Source of the DNA: Streptomyces sp. DT2A-34
GTDB lineage: Bacteria > Actinomycetota > Actinomycetes > Streptomycetales > Streptomycetaceae
Assembly (NCBI RefSeq): GCF_030499515.1
Contig: NZ_JASTWJ010000001.1
Location: forward strand, 5,498,001-5,562,000
DNA length: 64,000 bases
Direction: 5' to 3'
Every line of letters begins with the position of its first letter. Position 1 is the stretch's first letter. Positions 35,541-43,358 of the stretch are shown here, piece by piece. The notes beneath the pieces were generated by a model, which saw only the letters and a list, made by a program, of their open reading frames with translations, ran no database searches and was not told the origin of the DNA. Position numbers and translations under genes: made by a program.

Positions 35541-36060
35541 ATGACTTCTGCTGACGTGCACGACGTACGGGATCCCGAGCTGCCGGGGCGGTTGCTGGTC
35601 GTCGAGCGGGATGCGCCGGTTCCGCTGTTGCGGCGGAGGCCGGAGGCGGACTCCGCGCTGCCGACCGTCGCCTGTCCGGGGTGGTCGGTGCGGGATGTGC
35701 CGGCGCACTGTTCGGCCGCGTTGATGCGGGTGGTGGAGAACCGGTTCGAGGAGGGCGTCTTCTCGCCCGAGTCCAACGAGCGGGACATCGCCGAGCGGGC
35801 CGACTGGACCGACGCGCAGGTCGTCGACGAGCTGGAGCGCGGGATGACCGAGGCGGGGCCGGTGATCGCCAAGGCCGGCGGGGCCCTGGACGGCGTCGCG
35901 CTGGTGGCGGGGGTCCCCCACGCCTTCAAGGCAGTGGGGGAGGGTGCGCGCCGGGGACGTACGGGAGGTGCTCGTACGGCTGTATGCGGGGCGGCCGGTG
36001 GAGGGGGCGGCGTACGAGCTGGCGGGGGTGGAGGCCGGGGAGCTGAGCATCTTCGCGTGA
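35541..36060 (+). pseudogene. MDMPI-like mycothiol-dependent isomerase gene broken by a 34-nt repeat
   Basis: The first frame gives PTVACPGWSVRDVPAHCSAALMR... to DGVALVAG, a normal N-terminal bundle with the WxxxDxxAH-type site. It then meets a 34-base palindromic repeat (35909-35942) and shifts frame. In the new frame the expected ending appears: AGDVREVLVRLYAGRPVEGA and AYELAGVEAGELSIFA with a TGA at 36058-36060. Removing exactly the 34 bases joins the halves as ALVAVRAGDVREVL. The gene therefore looks recently inactivated, unless frameshifting rescues it. Confidence 0.75.
35909..35942 (+). repeat. 34-nt palindromic repeat causing a frameshift
   Basis: GGGGGTCCCCCACGCCTTCA followed by AGGCAGTGGGGGAG. 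It starts GGGGGT, ends GGGGGAG and has an internal CGCCTT/AAGGCA pairing. Same family as 57004-57025 and 60007-60045. Confidence 0.8.
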
Positions 36061-36079
36061 CGGGCAGGCGTAGGCTGGC

Positions 36080-36095
36080 ATTGGACTAGACCTGT
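36080..36095. promoter_or_regulatory. DasR-like dre site upstream of cutC
   Basis: ATTGGACTAGACCTGT matches the dre consensus ACTGGTCTAGACCAGT at 13 of 16 positions and keeps the CTAGACC core. It lies about 45 bases before cutC. A CutC link to GlcNAc signalling is not something I know as established. Confidence 0.55.
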
Positions 36096-36136
36096 AAGGC
36101 CTGTAGTCGCCGTCGAATGCCGAGGAATGGGGTCCC

Positions 36137-36835
36137 ATGAGCAAGCGTGCAGTCCTGGAGGTGATCGCCCTCGGGGTCGAGGACGCGGTCGCCGCCCAGG
36201 CCGGGGGTGCGGATCGGCTCGAACTGGTCACCGACATGGCGGCCGACGGGCTCACCCCGCCGGTCGAGACCTTCGCCGGGATCCGTGCCGCCGTCGACAT
36301 CGATCTGCGCGTGATGCTCAGGCCGGCCGGCGGGTTCGCGGTGGGGGACCACCTCGAACGGCTCGTGCGGACGGCCCGGGAGATGCGGGATGCCGGGGCC
36401 GACGCGTTCGTGCTCGGGTTCCTCGATGCCGACGGTGGGGTGGACCTCCCGGCCGTCGAGCGGGTCGTGGGCGAGCTGGACGGGTGCCGGTGGACCTTCC
36501 ATCGGGCCATCGACCGGGCTGCCGACCGGGACGCCCTGCGCAAGCAGCTGGACGGGATGCCGGGGCTGGACACGTATCTCACGGCCGGGTCGGCGGGCGG
36601 GGTGGACGCCGGGCTTCCCACACTGGTCGCCGAGGCGGCGAGGAGCGGGGAGGCCGGGTACGAGCAACAGCTGCTGGTGGGGGGTGGTCTGCGCTTGGAC
36701 CATGTACCGCAGCTGAGGGCCGCGGGCATCGACGCGTTCCACATCGGTGGGGCGGCTCGTCCCGATGGGTGGGGGAGGCCGGTTTCGGCCGAGGCGGTCG
36801 CTTCGTGGCGGGCCGTGGTCGACGCGGCCAGGTGA
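36137..36835 (+). CDS. cutC: CutC family protein
   Basis: A 232-residue TIM-barrel protein of the CutC family, historically tied to copper homeostasis although a direct copper role is doubtful. LEVIALGVEDAVAAQAGGADRLELV, then GLTPPVETF, VMLRPAGGFAV and WTFHRAIDRAAD are all characteristic. ATGAGC at 36137 is the natural start. A dre-like site upstream suggests control by the aminosugar regulator DasR. Confidence 0.9.
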   Translation: MSKRAVLEVIALGVEDAVAAQAGGADRLELVTDMAADGLTPPVETFAGIRAAVDIDLRVMLRPAGGFAVGDHLERLVRTAREMRDAGADAFVLGFLDADGGVDLPAVERVVGELDGCRWTFHRAIDRAADRDALRKQLDGMPGLDTYLTAGSAGGVDAGLPTLVAEAARSGEAGYEQQLLVGGGLRLDHVPQLRAAGIDAFHIGGAARPDGWGRPVSAEAVASWRAVVDAAR

Positions 36836-36853
36836 GTGCCGCGAGGGGTTGCC

Positions 36854-37603
36854 TCAGGGGGTGGGGAGCAGACACAGGGACGTGGTGCCGTCCTCGCTGT
36901 ACTCCGGGTAGGCCACGTAGGCCACGTAGTCCCCCGCCTCCGGGCACGAGCCGTTCGTGGGCTTCTCGACCTTGAGCTCCGCCTCCGAGGAACCGCAGTC
37001 CACGGGCCGGAGATCCTGCTCCGGCCACGTGGCGTCGTTGCGGGCGCACGAGCCCACCGTGAGGGTCGGGCGGGCGTCACCGCCGTCGCCCGACCCGACC
37101 AGCCAGCCGGTGAGCACGAGCACCGGAAATGCCACCATCACCAAGCCGACCAGACACAGCGGGATCAGGGCCAACACCCCCGCCGGCCGCTGGAACACCG
37201 GCTTGCCCGGGTCCAGCGGTGGCCGGAAACCGGTGGTGGCCGGTTCGGGGATGCGGCGGATGCCGGACAGGGCGCTGAGGTTGGCCAGCAGGGTGACGGG
37301 CGTGATGAGCAGCGACAGCGGGCCCCACCAGCCGAGCACCATCGTGTCCGCCTGCATGTCCCGGAAGCTCGCCAGCGCGCAGGTGCGGCAGAACAGTCCC
37401 TCCCGCTTCAGGAACCGCATGATCACGAGCATGCCCTGGTGGCCGCGGACCGTCACCGGCGCGGCGGGGGCCGCCCCGCACACCTGGCAGGCCGCCACCG
37501 GCACGGGGCCGCCACCGCCGTACTGCTGCGGCCAGGCGGGGGCGGGCTGGTACGGCCCCGGTGCCGGCTGATACGCGGAGTGCGAGGGCGGCGGAGTGCT
37601 CAA
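36854..37603 (-). CDS. Membrane protein with LppU/SCO3897-like extracellular domain
   Basis: A 249-residue protein. A Pro/Tyr/Gln-rich N-terminus leads to two Cys pairs (CQVCG and CRTCA, a possible zinc site). Two hydrophobic segments follow (MVLGWWGPLSLLITPVTLLA and LALIPLCLVGLVMVAFPVLV). The C-terminal domain has VGSCARND, VDCGSSEAELKVE, GSCPEAGDYVAY and TTSLCLLP, the cysteine pattern of LppU-type lipoproteins. I prefer the TTG at 37603, which has AAAGG upstream, over a GTG at 37639. Function unknown. Confidence 0.65.
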   Translation of the reverse strand: MSTPPPSHSAYQPAPGPYQPAPAWPQQYGGGGPVPVAACQVCGAAPAAPVTVRGHQGMLVIMRFLKREGLFCRTCALASFRDMQADTMVLGWWGPLSLLITPVTLLANLSALSGIRRIPEPATTGFRPPLDPGKPVFQRPAGVLALIPLCLVGLVMVAFPVLVLTGWLVGSGDGGDARPTLTVGSCARNDATWPEQDLRPVDCGSSEAELKVEKPTNGSCPEAGDYVAYVAYPEYSEDGTTSLCLLPTP

Positions 37604-37645
37604 CGGGGGCCTTTCTGAGGGGACATGCCAGAACGGCACAGCACC

Positions 37646-39733
37646 TTACTCGGCCAACTGCGGTGGCAGCGGCGCCGCGTGTGTCACGATCAGCCCCGAG
37701 ACCGCTCGGGTCAGGGCCACGTACAGACGCCGCAACCCCGTCCGCTCGTCCGGCTCCCCGTTCACCACCGCCTGCGGCTCGTCCAGGACGACGTAGTCGT
37801 ACTCCAGGCCCTTCGCGAGCGACGCCGGGACCAGCGTCAGGCGGGTCTGCCGGGTCGTCTCCTCGCCCGGGGCCAGGTACGTGATCCCCGCCCCCGCCAG
37901 CGCCTCCGACAGGGCCGGGATCCGGGCGTCCGCGGCGATCAGGCCGATCGAGCCCTCGTGGCGCAGCAACTCCTCGCACGCGGCGACGACTTCGGCCGTC
38001 TCCGACACTCCGCGGACCTCGAAGAACCCCGGGTTCTCACGGATCGACGCCACCGGCGTCAGGCCCGGCGCGATGGAAGGGAGGAGACGGGAGGCGTACG
38101 TGATGACGTCCGTCGGGACGCGGAAGCCGGCCGTCAGCTCCTCGATCACCCCCTCCGACTTGCCGAGGTGCGCCAGCGCCTCGTCCCAACTCCGCGTCGC
38201 CCACGGAGTCGTGCCCTGCGCCAGGTCACCGAGGACCGTCGCCGAACCGGTCGTACAGCGGCGGCCCACCGCCCGGTACTGCATGGGGGACAGGTCCTGC
38301 GCCTCGTCGAGGACGACATGGCCGAGGGAGGGCGTGCGCGCGACGATGTCGTGCGTCTCGTCGATCAGCACGGCGTCGGCGGGGGACCACTTGGCGGCCT
38401 TGACGCTCCGCGCCGGCTTCGCCCACAGGATCGTCTTCTGCTCGTCCTCGCTCAGCAGCCCCTGAGCGTGTACGGCGAGGAAGTCCGCGTCCGAGAGCAG
38501 GCGCAGGACGAGTTTCGCCGGGTCGACCGGCGGCCAGATCGCCTTGACGGCCGCCTTCACCGCGCTGTTGCGGGCCACCGCGTCCTGCACCCGGTCGTCC
38601 GGCGCCTCGCCCGACCGCTCCATCTGGACGAGCACGGCGTGCGCGATGCGCTGCGGAAGGGCCTCGCGGGCGGCGCCGTAGCGGATGTCGCGGGCGAGCA
38701 GCTCACCGACGATCTCCTCGACTTCGTACGCCGGGACGCGCCACCTACGCGACCCGCGTACCACGACCACCGCCTCCGTCGGCATGGTCACATGCGAGTA
38801 GACGGCGCGCCGCAGCACCTCCGCCATCCTCGCGTCGCCCTTGACGACCGCGGCCGCCGCGTCGTCGGTGCCGCGCACCTCGACGTGGGCGACGAGGTCG
38901 TCGACCGTCGCCTGACGGACAGCCAACTCGCCCAGTGCCGGGAGCACTTGCTCGATGTAGTGCAGGAAGGACTTGTTCGGCCCGATGACGAGGGTGCCGG
39001 TGCGGGCGAGCCGCTCGCGGTGGGCGTACAGCAGATACGCCACCCGGTGCAGGCCCACCGCCGTCTTCCCCGTTCCCGGGCCGCCCTGCACACACACGGT
39101 TCCGCCGAGCCCGGACCGTACGATCTCGTCCTGCTCCGGCTGGATCGTCGCCACGATGTCGCGCATCGGGCCGACACGCGGGCGCTCGATCTCCTGCTGG
39201 AGCAGCTTGCTGGTCCTCGCCCCCTCCGCCGGGTCGGAGAGGTGCTCGTCCTCGTACGCCGTGAGGTCGCCGCCCGTGTAACCGAAGCGGCGGCGCAGCC
39301 CGATGTCCATCGGGTCCTTCTTGGACGCCCGGTAGAAGGGCTGGGACACCGGAGCCCGCCAGTCGATGACCATCGGGTCGCCGTCGGCATCGTGCACATG
39401 CCGGCGCCCGATATAGAAGCGTTCCCCTTCCGCGCCTTCCGCCTCCTCGGCGCCCGGTGCGTGCAGATAGTCGAGCCGGCCGAAGAACAGCGGGGTGTCG
39501 CTGAGGTCGGCCAGGGCCTTGATGCGCAAGTCGATCTGGCGGGCGAGGACTTCGGCATTGACCCAGTTGGCGGTCACGTCGCTGATGTCGAGGGACTCGA
39601 CGTCCTCCCGCATGGCACGGAGGGCGGCGCGGGAGGAGGCGAGGTGGGAGCGCTCTCGGAAGAGCGGGTCGAGGGTGTCGAGCGGATCGACCGGATCGAC
39701 CGGATCGAGGGGGGCGTCGGCGGGCGTGGCCAA
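37646..39733 (-). CDS. helD: HelD-type UvrD-like helicase acting on RNA polymerase
   Basis: A 695-residue SF1 ATPase of the HelD family, which binds RNA polymerase, removes it from stalled complexes and in actinobacteria can protect it from rifampicin. An N-terminal helical arm (FRERSHLASSRAALRAMRED) is followed by GRRHVHDADGDPMVIDWRAP, the HelD hallmark. Walker A GGPGTGKT is at 217-224, Walker B is VVLDEAQDLSPMQYRA, and motif VI is RRLYVALTRAVSGLIVTH. The TTG start has GGAGG seven bases before it. I see no rifampicin-associated element upstream, so antibiotic induction is not supported. Confidence 0.88.
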   Translation of the reverse strand: MATPADAPLDPVDPVDPLDTLDPLFRERSHLASSRAALRAMREDVESLDISDVTANWVNAEVLARQIDLRIKALADLSDTPLFFGRLDYLHAPGAEEAEGAEGERFYIGRRHVHDADGDPMVIDWRAPVSQPFYRASKKDPMDIGLRRRFGYTGGDLTAYEDEHLSDPAEGARTSKLLQQEIERPRVGPMRDIVATIQPEQDEIVRSGLGGTVCVQGGPGTGKTAVGLHRVAYLLYAHRERLARTGTLVIGPNKSFLHYIEQVLPALGELAVRQATVDDLVAHVEVRGTDDAAAAVVKGDARMAEVLRRAVYSHVTMPTEAVVVVRGSRRWRVPAYEVEEIVGELLARDIRYGAAREALPQRIAHAVLVQMERSGEAPDDRVQDAVARNSAVKAAVKAIWPPVDPAKLVLRLLSDADFLAVHAQGLLSEDEQKTILWAKPARSVKAAKWSPADAVLIDETHDIVARTPSLGHVVLDEAQDLSPMQYRAVGRRCTTGSATVLGDLAQGTTPWATRSWDEALAHLGKSEGVIEELTAGFRVPTDVITYASRLLPSIAPGLTPVASIRENPGFFEVRGVSETAEVVAACEELLRHEGSIGLIAADARIPALSEALAGAGITYLAPGEETTRQTRLTLVPASLAKGLEYDYVVLDEPQAVVNGEPDERTGLRRLYVALTRAVSGLIVTHAAPLPPQLAE

Positions 39734-40036
39734 GGGGGTGCCTCCGGGGGGACCTACGGGTGGGTGATCGCAGGTAGGTGATCGAGAGAGCCGACCGGTT
39801 TCCGTCCGGTCGGCGGCACTCCGCGGGGGAGGCGGGCAAGAGCGGAGATTTTAGGTGAGCGGGGAAGGCGAACGCCACCGAATATTTCGCCCCCTGTTCG
39901 CCCCGGATTCCGTCCCCTAGGGGATGTGGCCCTCCTCCCTGGGGGAAGCGGTCCGTCCGGAGGCGTACGCGGGTAGTAGCCGGCTTCGGTCCGCAGGCCG
40001 ATGCCTTTTTCATGGCTGCGAATCCATCATGGAGAC
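39734..40036. other. Divergent promoter region with hairpins, no gene
   Basis: 303 bases between helD and the 66-residue gene. A hairpin GCCGACCGG...CCGGTCGGC at 39790-39814 falls in the helD leader. A perfect palindrome TCCCCTAGGGGA lies at 39913-39924. No reading frame with codon bias is seen. Confidence 0.5.
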
Positions 40037-40237
40037 ATGAGCGCAGCAACCATCAACCCAGCCCCCGTGGGCCCCCACGGAGCGACAGCGCTCCAGGGGA
40101 GTCACCACCGTCATCGCATCGGCGAAGCCCTGCGTGTCGTCAAGGTGTTCGCGGGCGCGGCCTTCGACGTGATCATCCTCGGCGAGTACGGCGAGGAGGC
40201 GGGCGTCCGGCGGCGTCCGCCGCAAGTGACCGTCTAA
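40037..40237 (+). CDS. Conserved Streptomyces small protein, 66 residues
   Basis: A short protein with GPHGATALQGSHHRHRIGEALRVVKVFAGAAFDVIILGEYGEEAGVRRR. I recall this type ending soon after the Arg run in other Streptomyces. Here it reads on as PPQVTV to a stop 15 bases from the nuclease gene, so the mobile island has probably joined at its 3' end. GGAG lies just before the ATG. Function unknown. Confidence 0.65.
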   Translation: MSAATINPAPVGPHGATALQGSHHRHRIGEALRVVKVFAGAAFDVIILGEYGEEAGVRRRPPQVTV

Positions 40238-40252
40238 GACTTGATCCGCAAT

Positions 40253-42178
40253 TCACCAGAGGGTGAGCTGGGGACTGCACGCGGTGCGGGGACCGGGCTT
40301 TCCGGCGTGGCCACGGGGTCGTGACTCATCCGGGGTTGCTCGGTTCCGTTGTCCGGCGGTTCGGGGAGCAGAGGTCTCACGGCGTTGCCGTGGGACTGCC
40401 ACGCGTCCCGACCGCCGGGGCGGTTTCGGGCTCGGTTTGGTTGACTCCCGCAGCGCTTCTTCCAGCGCTTCTGCATAAAAGATCTGGGCGTGCCGGGACA
40501 GCATGGTGTCCAGGTACGCGGTCTTAGGGTCGTCCACGTCTTCGAAGCGGACGAAGGCGGCCAGGGAGGCGGACACGAGGTCGCGCTTGCCGACGAGGCC
40601 GCAGGCGATGCATTTGTGCTCACGATCGCGGAGGGTCTTCTTCACGCGCTCGCCGCACAGGCAGTGTTGTGACAGGGCCGTTGACCAGGTGGAGGCCCGA
40701 ACCAGCCGCCCGCCCGCCGCTTCGCACTCGACCTTGAGAGCGGAGATGAGCATGCCGGGGGTGGTCTGTGAGAGGCGTTTGCCCCACAGCCGGTACCAGG
40801 TGCGGATGTCGCAGTCCTCGACCACGAGCACGGGGCCGTGTGTGGTGATGATCTCCCGCGCCACCAGCCGGGCGCGGTGGCGGCGATGCTCGGCGATGCT
40901 GGCGGCGTGTTCGGCCTGGCGGGCGCGCTGGGTGAGGTAGTTGACGGACAGCCGGTCACGGCGGAATGCCTGCTTCGGAACGCCATCGGACCGTGCGTCA
41001 CGGGCGCCGCCGGGCACAGTCACCGTCTTGGGCTTGAGGCCCTGGGCTTCCCGCCGGGCGGCGCGCTTGGCCTGCTTTTTCGACAGCCCGTACTGTCCGG
41101 CGTTCGTCGCCCGCCGGGAGCGCTCCAGCGCCCGCGCACGACCGCGCCGCTTCTTCGCCTGCTTCTCGATCAGCCGCTTCTCGTCCTCGCAGAGCGTGAT
41201 CTCGGTGGACTCGGGCTTGCCGCCGTCGAGCTGGGCAGGGAAGGAGACGATCGACAGGTTGGAGACGTTGCCGTCCACCCCGCCGACCCGGTCGAGGCGG
41301 GTGGCCTGGTCGCGCATCTCCCGCACGGCCGGGGAGGAGTATCCGGGGCCGATCACCATCAGGTGCGCCTCGTACACCCAGCCGCCCGGCGCCGACGCCT
41401 TCCGACGCCGTACGAGGTCGACCTTGTGCCAGGCCAGTGGGTTCGAGAGGAAGTGCTGTACGCGCTCCCACTGCCCGTCGCCCTGGGGGATGCGGACCGG
41501 GAGAACGAGATCACCGCGCTTGCCCTGCGGGCCGCCCGCGAACACTACGGCGAGCGGCCCGGTGTGGTCCCACCAGTTCGCCCGGCGCATCCCCGGCTTC
41601 CCAGCGGCCGTGAGTTTGCCGGTGGGGACCTTGCCGTCCGGCAGGGTCGGCTTCGGCATCGTTCGGGGCTGCATCAGCGTGTGCTGGCCGCCGTCGGTGT
41701 ACGCCATGACGTGGCCGTGGAGGGTGCCGACGAGGCGGAAGGTCTCCCACTTGTTCTCGGTGGTGTGGGAGCGGGCGCGGCCCGGGATGCGGGTGAAGTC
41801 GTGGTACCGGCCGGTCTTGGGGCGGCCGAAGCGGTGGCCGGTGGCGTCGGGGAACAGATGCCGGGAGACGCCGTTCCACACCTCGTCGGCGATGTGCATG
41901 GCCAGGGCCTTGGAGGCGTGGTGCTTCAAGTGCCCGGAGTCTTCGAGGTGCTTGTAGGCGCTGCGTTCCAGGGCCTCACGGGAGAGGCCGAGGCGCTGCC
42001 GTACAGCCTTCGCCCCGTGCTCGTTGCGCTCGTGGAAAGCGGACCAGTACGTGTCGACCTTGGCGCGGGCGTCGCGCTGGATGGCGCGCTTGAGTGACCA
42101 CATCGCCCCGTACAGGCCGTCGAGGCGGCGGAGGTCGCCGGGGTCGGTGACGGCGAGCGGCAGCACGATCACGGACAC
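40253..42178 (-). CDS. Large TnpB-family RNA-guided nuclease
   Basis: A protein of 641 residues (666 if started at the AUA at 42253), much longer than a typical TnpB of about 400. All three RuvC carboxylates are present: D302 in GGVDGNVSNLSIVSF, E454 in LVVEDCDIRTW, and D533 in GKRDLVSASLAAF. The zinc finger lies between the last two (C506, C508, C523, C526). An Arg/Lys-rich linker (about 333-410) and a long basic Pro/Arg tail (577-641) are extra. No tnpA transposase is linked. The nearest partner is a divergent HTH gene. TnpB nucleases cut DNA guided by an RNA made from their own 3' end; intact residues predict activity. Confidence 0.85.
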   Translation of the reverse strand: MSVIVLPLAVTDPGDLRRLDGLYGAMWSLKRAIQRDARAKVDTYWSAFHERNEHGAKAVRQRLGLSREALERSAYKHLEDSGHLKHHASKALAMHIADEVWNGVSRHLFPDATGHRFGRPKTGRYHDFTRIPGRARSHTTENKWETFRLVGTLHGHVMAYTDGGQHTLMQPRTMPKPTLPDGKVPTGKLTAAGKPGMRRANWWDHTGPLAVVFAGGPQGKRGDLVLPVRIPQGDGQWERVQHFLSNPLAWHKVDLVRRRKASAPGGWVYEAHLMVIGPGYSSPAVREMRDQATRLDRVGGVDGNVSNLSIVSFPAQLDGGKPESTEITLCEDEKRLIEKQAKKRRGRARALERSRRATNAGQYGLSKKQAKRAARREAQGLKPKTVTVPGGARDARSDGVPKQAFRRDRLSVNYLTQRARQAEHAASIAEHRRHRARLVAREIITTHGPVLVVEDCDIRTWYRLWGKRLSQTTPGMLISALKVECEAAGGRLVRASTWSTALSQHCLCGERVKKTLRDREHKCIACGLVGKRDLVSASLAAFVRFEDVDDPKTAYLDTMLSRHAQIFYAEALEEALRESTKPSPKPPRRSGRVAVPRQRRETSAPRTAGQRNRATPDESRPRGHAGKPGPRTACSPQLTLW

Positions 42179-42250
42179 CTGCCCGTCGTTGGGCTTCTTC
42201 CACTTGGGGGCCTTGTTCTTGCCCCGGAACGTCCGCGTCTGGGCAGCCTG

Positions 42251-42268
42251 TATCGCTCGTCACCTCCC
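42251..42268 (-). promoter_or_regulatory. Perfect Shine-Dalgarno followed by AUA in the nuclease frame
   Basis: Reading the minus strand, GGGAGGTGA (42268-42260) is followed after six bases by ATA (42253-42251) in frame with the nuclease. The frame runs on through QAAQTRTFRGKNKAPKWKKP to the GTG at 42178. That GTG has no ribosome site. Either AUA serves as start or an ATG has mutated. Confidence 0.6.
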
Positions 42269-42277
42269 ATCATAAAA

Positions 42278-42318
42278 TTAGCTGACCTACGACATGCTAC
42301 GTGAGTAGTTCAGCTATG
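42278..42318. promoter_or_regulatory. Operator-like repeats between nuclease and HTH gene
   Basis: TAGCTGA (42279-42285) and TCAGCTA (42310-42316) form an inverted pair in the 80-base divergent promoter. A third copy, TTAACTGACCT against TTAGCTGACCT (42278-42288), lies at 42533-42543 just behind the HTH gene. The small HTH protein is the obvious binder. Confidence 0.55.
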
Positions 42319-42332
42319 ACAACCGAGGTAGA

Positions 42333-42536
42333 ATGGGATCCATGGCGATTAAGATTCCTGGTTTCGAAGATGCCCGTCAGGCGGCGGCCCGACTCAAGGT
42401 GACCGTCCAGCACATCTACAACCTCAACTCCAGCCGCGACGACTTCCCCAAGGCCGTATACGTCGGCCGCACCCCGCTGTGGCCGGTTGACCGGCTGGAC
42501 GCGTGGCGGGTGGCACACCCGAAGCGGGGGGATTAA
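42333..42536 (+). CDS. Small AlpA/excisionase-like HTH protein
   Basis: A 67-residue protein: DARQAAARLKVTVQHIYNLN is a helix-turn-helix, then DDFPKAVYVGRTPLWPVDRL, the winged AlpA/helix_turn_helix_17 pattern. Such proteins regulate or direct excision in phages and mobile elements. GAGG lies four bases before the first ATG; a second ATG three codons on is possible. It is divergent from the TnpB-family gene and flanked by related TTA(A/G)CTGACCT repeats. Confidence 0.8.
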   Translation: MGSMAIKIPGFEDARQAAARLKVTVQHIYNLNSSRDDFPKAVYVGRTPLWPVDRLDAWRVAHPKRGD

Positions 42537-42562
42537 CTGACCTTTTCCCGAACATGAAGTAA

Positions 42563-43355
42563 GTGACCTAATGGGTTGTTGTGTCCGTTCGTGTCGAAGA
42601 TCAACATCACCGGCCTGCGGCCCCGCTGACTGCTGCACTGGACCGGACTTCCCGTCAAGGCGTTCCTCGCCTTGGTCGCCCGCGTCGCAGCGCTCCTACC
42701 CAGTGAGATCCGGCGCGGGCGGCCGTGGATGCTCCTGCTGGACAACCGCGTCCTCCTGGCCGCCATCGCATGGCGCACCAACCTCACCCACCGCCAACTC
42801 GCCGACCTCTTCGGCGTCGGCGTCGCGACCGTGCACCGCATCCTCGAACGGCTCACGCCCCTGGTTGCCGCACTCCTCGAACCGCCCGGCGGCTCCCGCT
42901 CGGACCTGTGGGTCGTGACGGCAGACTCATCCCCGTCGAGGACCAGAAGCAGACCAAGTGCTCCAAGAACTACCAGCGTTCGGTGAACGTGCAGTTCACC
43001 TTCCGCGCCCGTGACCGGCACGTGGTCGCGGGCGGCGACGCGTGGACCGTAAACCGCAACGACATCGTCGTCTTCCGCGAAACCATGGCCGACCAGCTCG
43101 CCGGACACCGGCTGGCCATCGGGGACGGCGCGTGCCGCAGCCACCCCGCCGTCATCACCAGCAAGACAAAGAGCAAGCCGTTGGCCAAGCGCCGGGCGCG
43201 GGCCGAACACGGCATCGCCCGCCTCAAGGACTTCGAAGTCCTTCGCCGACACTGCCGACGTGACGAGACGATCAACGACACCACCCGCACCGTCGCGGGT
43301 GCTCCACAACCTCAAGATCGACTATGCGTACCTACGGAACAGCTCTTAGGGTCAC
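42563..43355 (+). mobile_element. Degenerate IS5-like insertion sequence, transposase broken
   Basis: The remnant is about 790 bases. Candidate terminal inverted repeats are GTGACCTAA (42563-42571) and CTTAGGGTCAC (43345-43355). The transposase is split over frames. An HTH part reads LLHWTGLPVKAFLALVARVA... RQLADLFGVGVATVHRILER after a TGA. After a shift near 42917 comes the DDE part (GRLIPVEDQ, CSKNYQRSVNVQ, RARAEHGIARLKDFEVLRRH). After another near 43300 comes VLHNLKIDYAYLRNSS ending at 43349. At least three lesions make it inactive. Confidence 0.75.
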
Positions 43356-43358
43356 CGC

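Noticed and set aside
39734..40036. Rifampicin-associated element before helD
   Set aside because: The expected palindrome of the GGGGCTTGCGGCAAG type is not present; only unrelated hairpins are.
40241..40245. TTGAT next to the nuclease gene as an IS605-type target motif
   Set aside because: In known elements this motif adjoins the left end, upstream of the nuclease. Here it lies behind the stop codon, on the wrong side.
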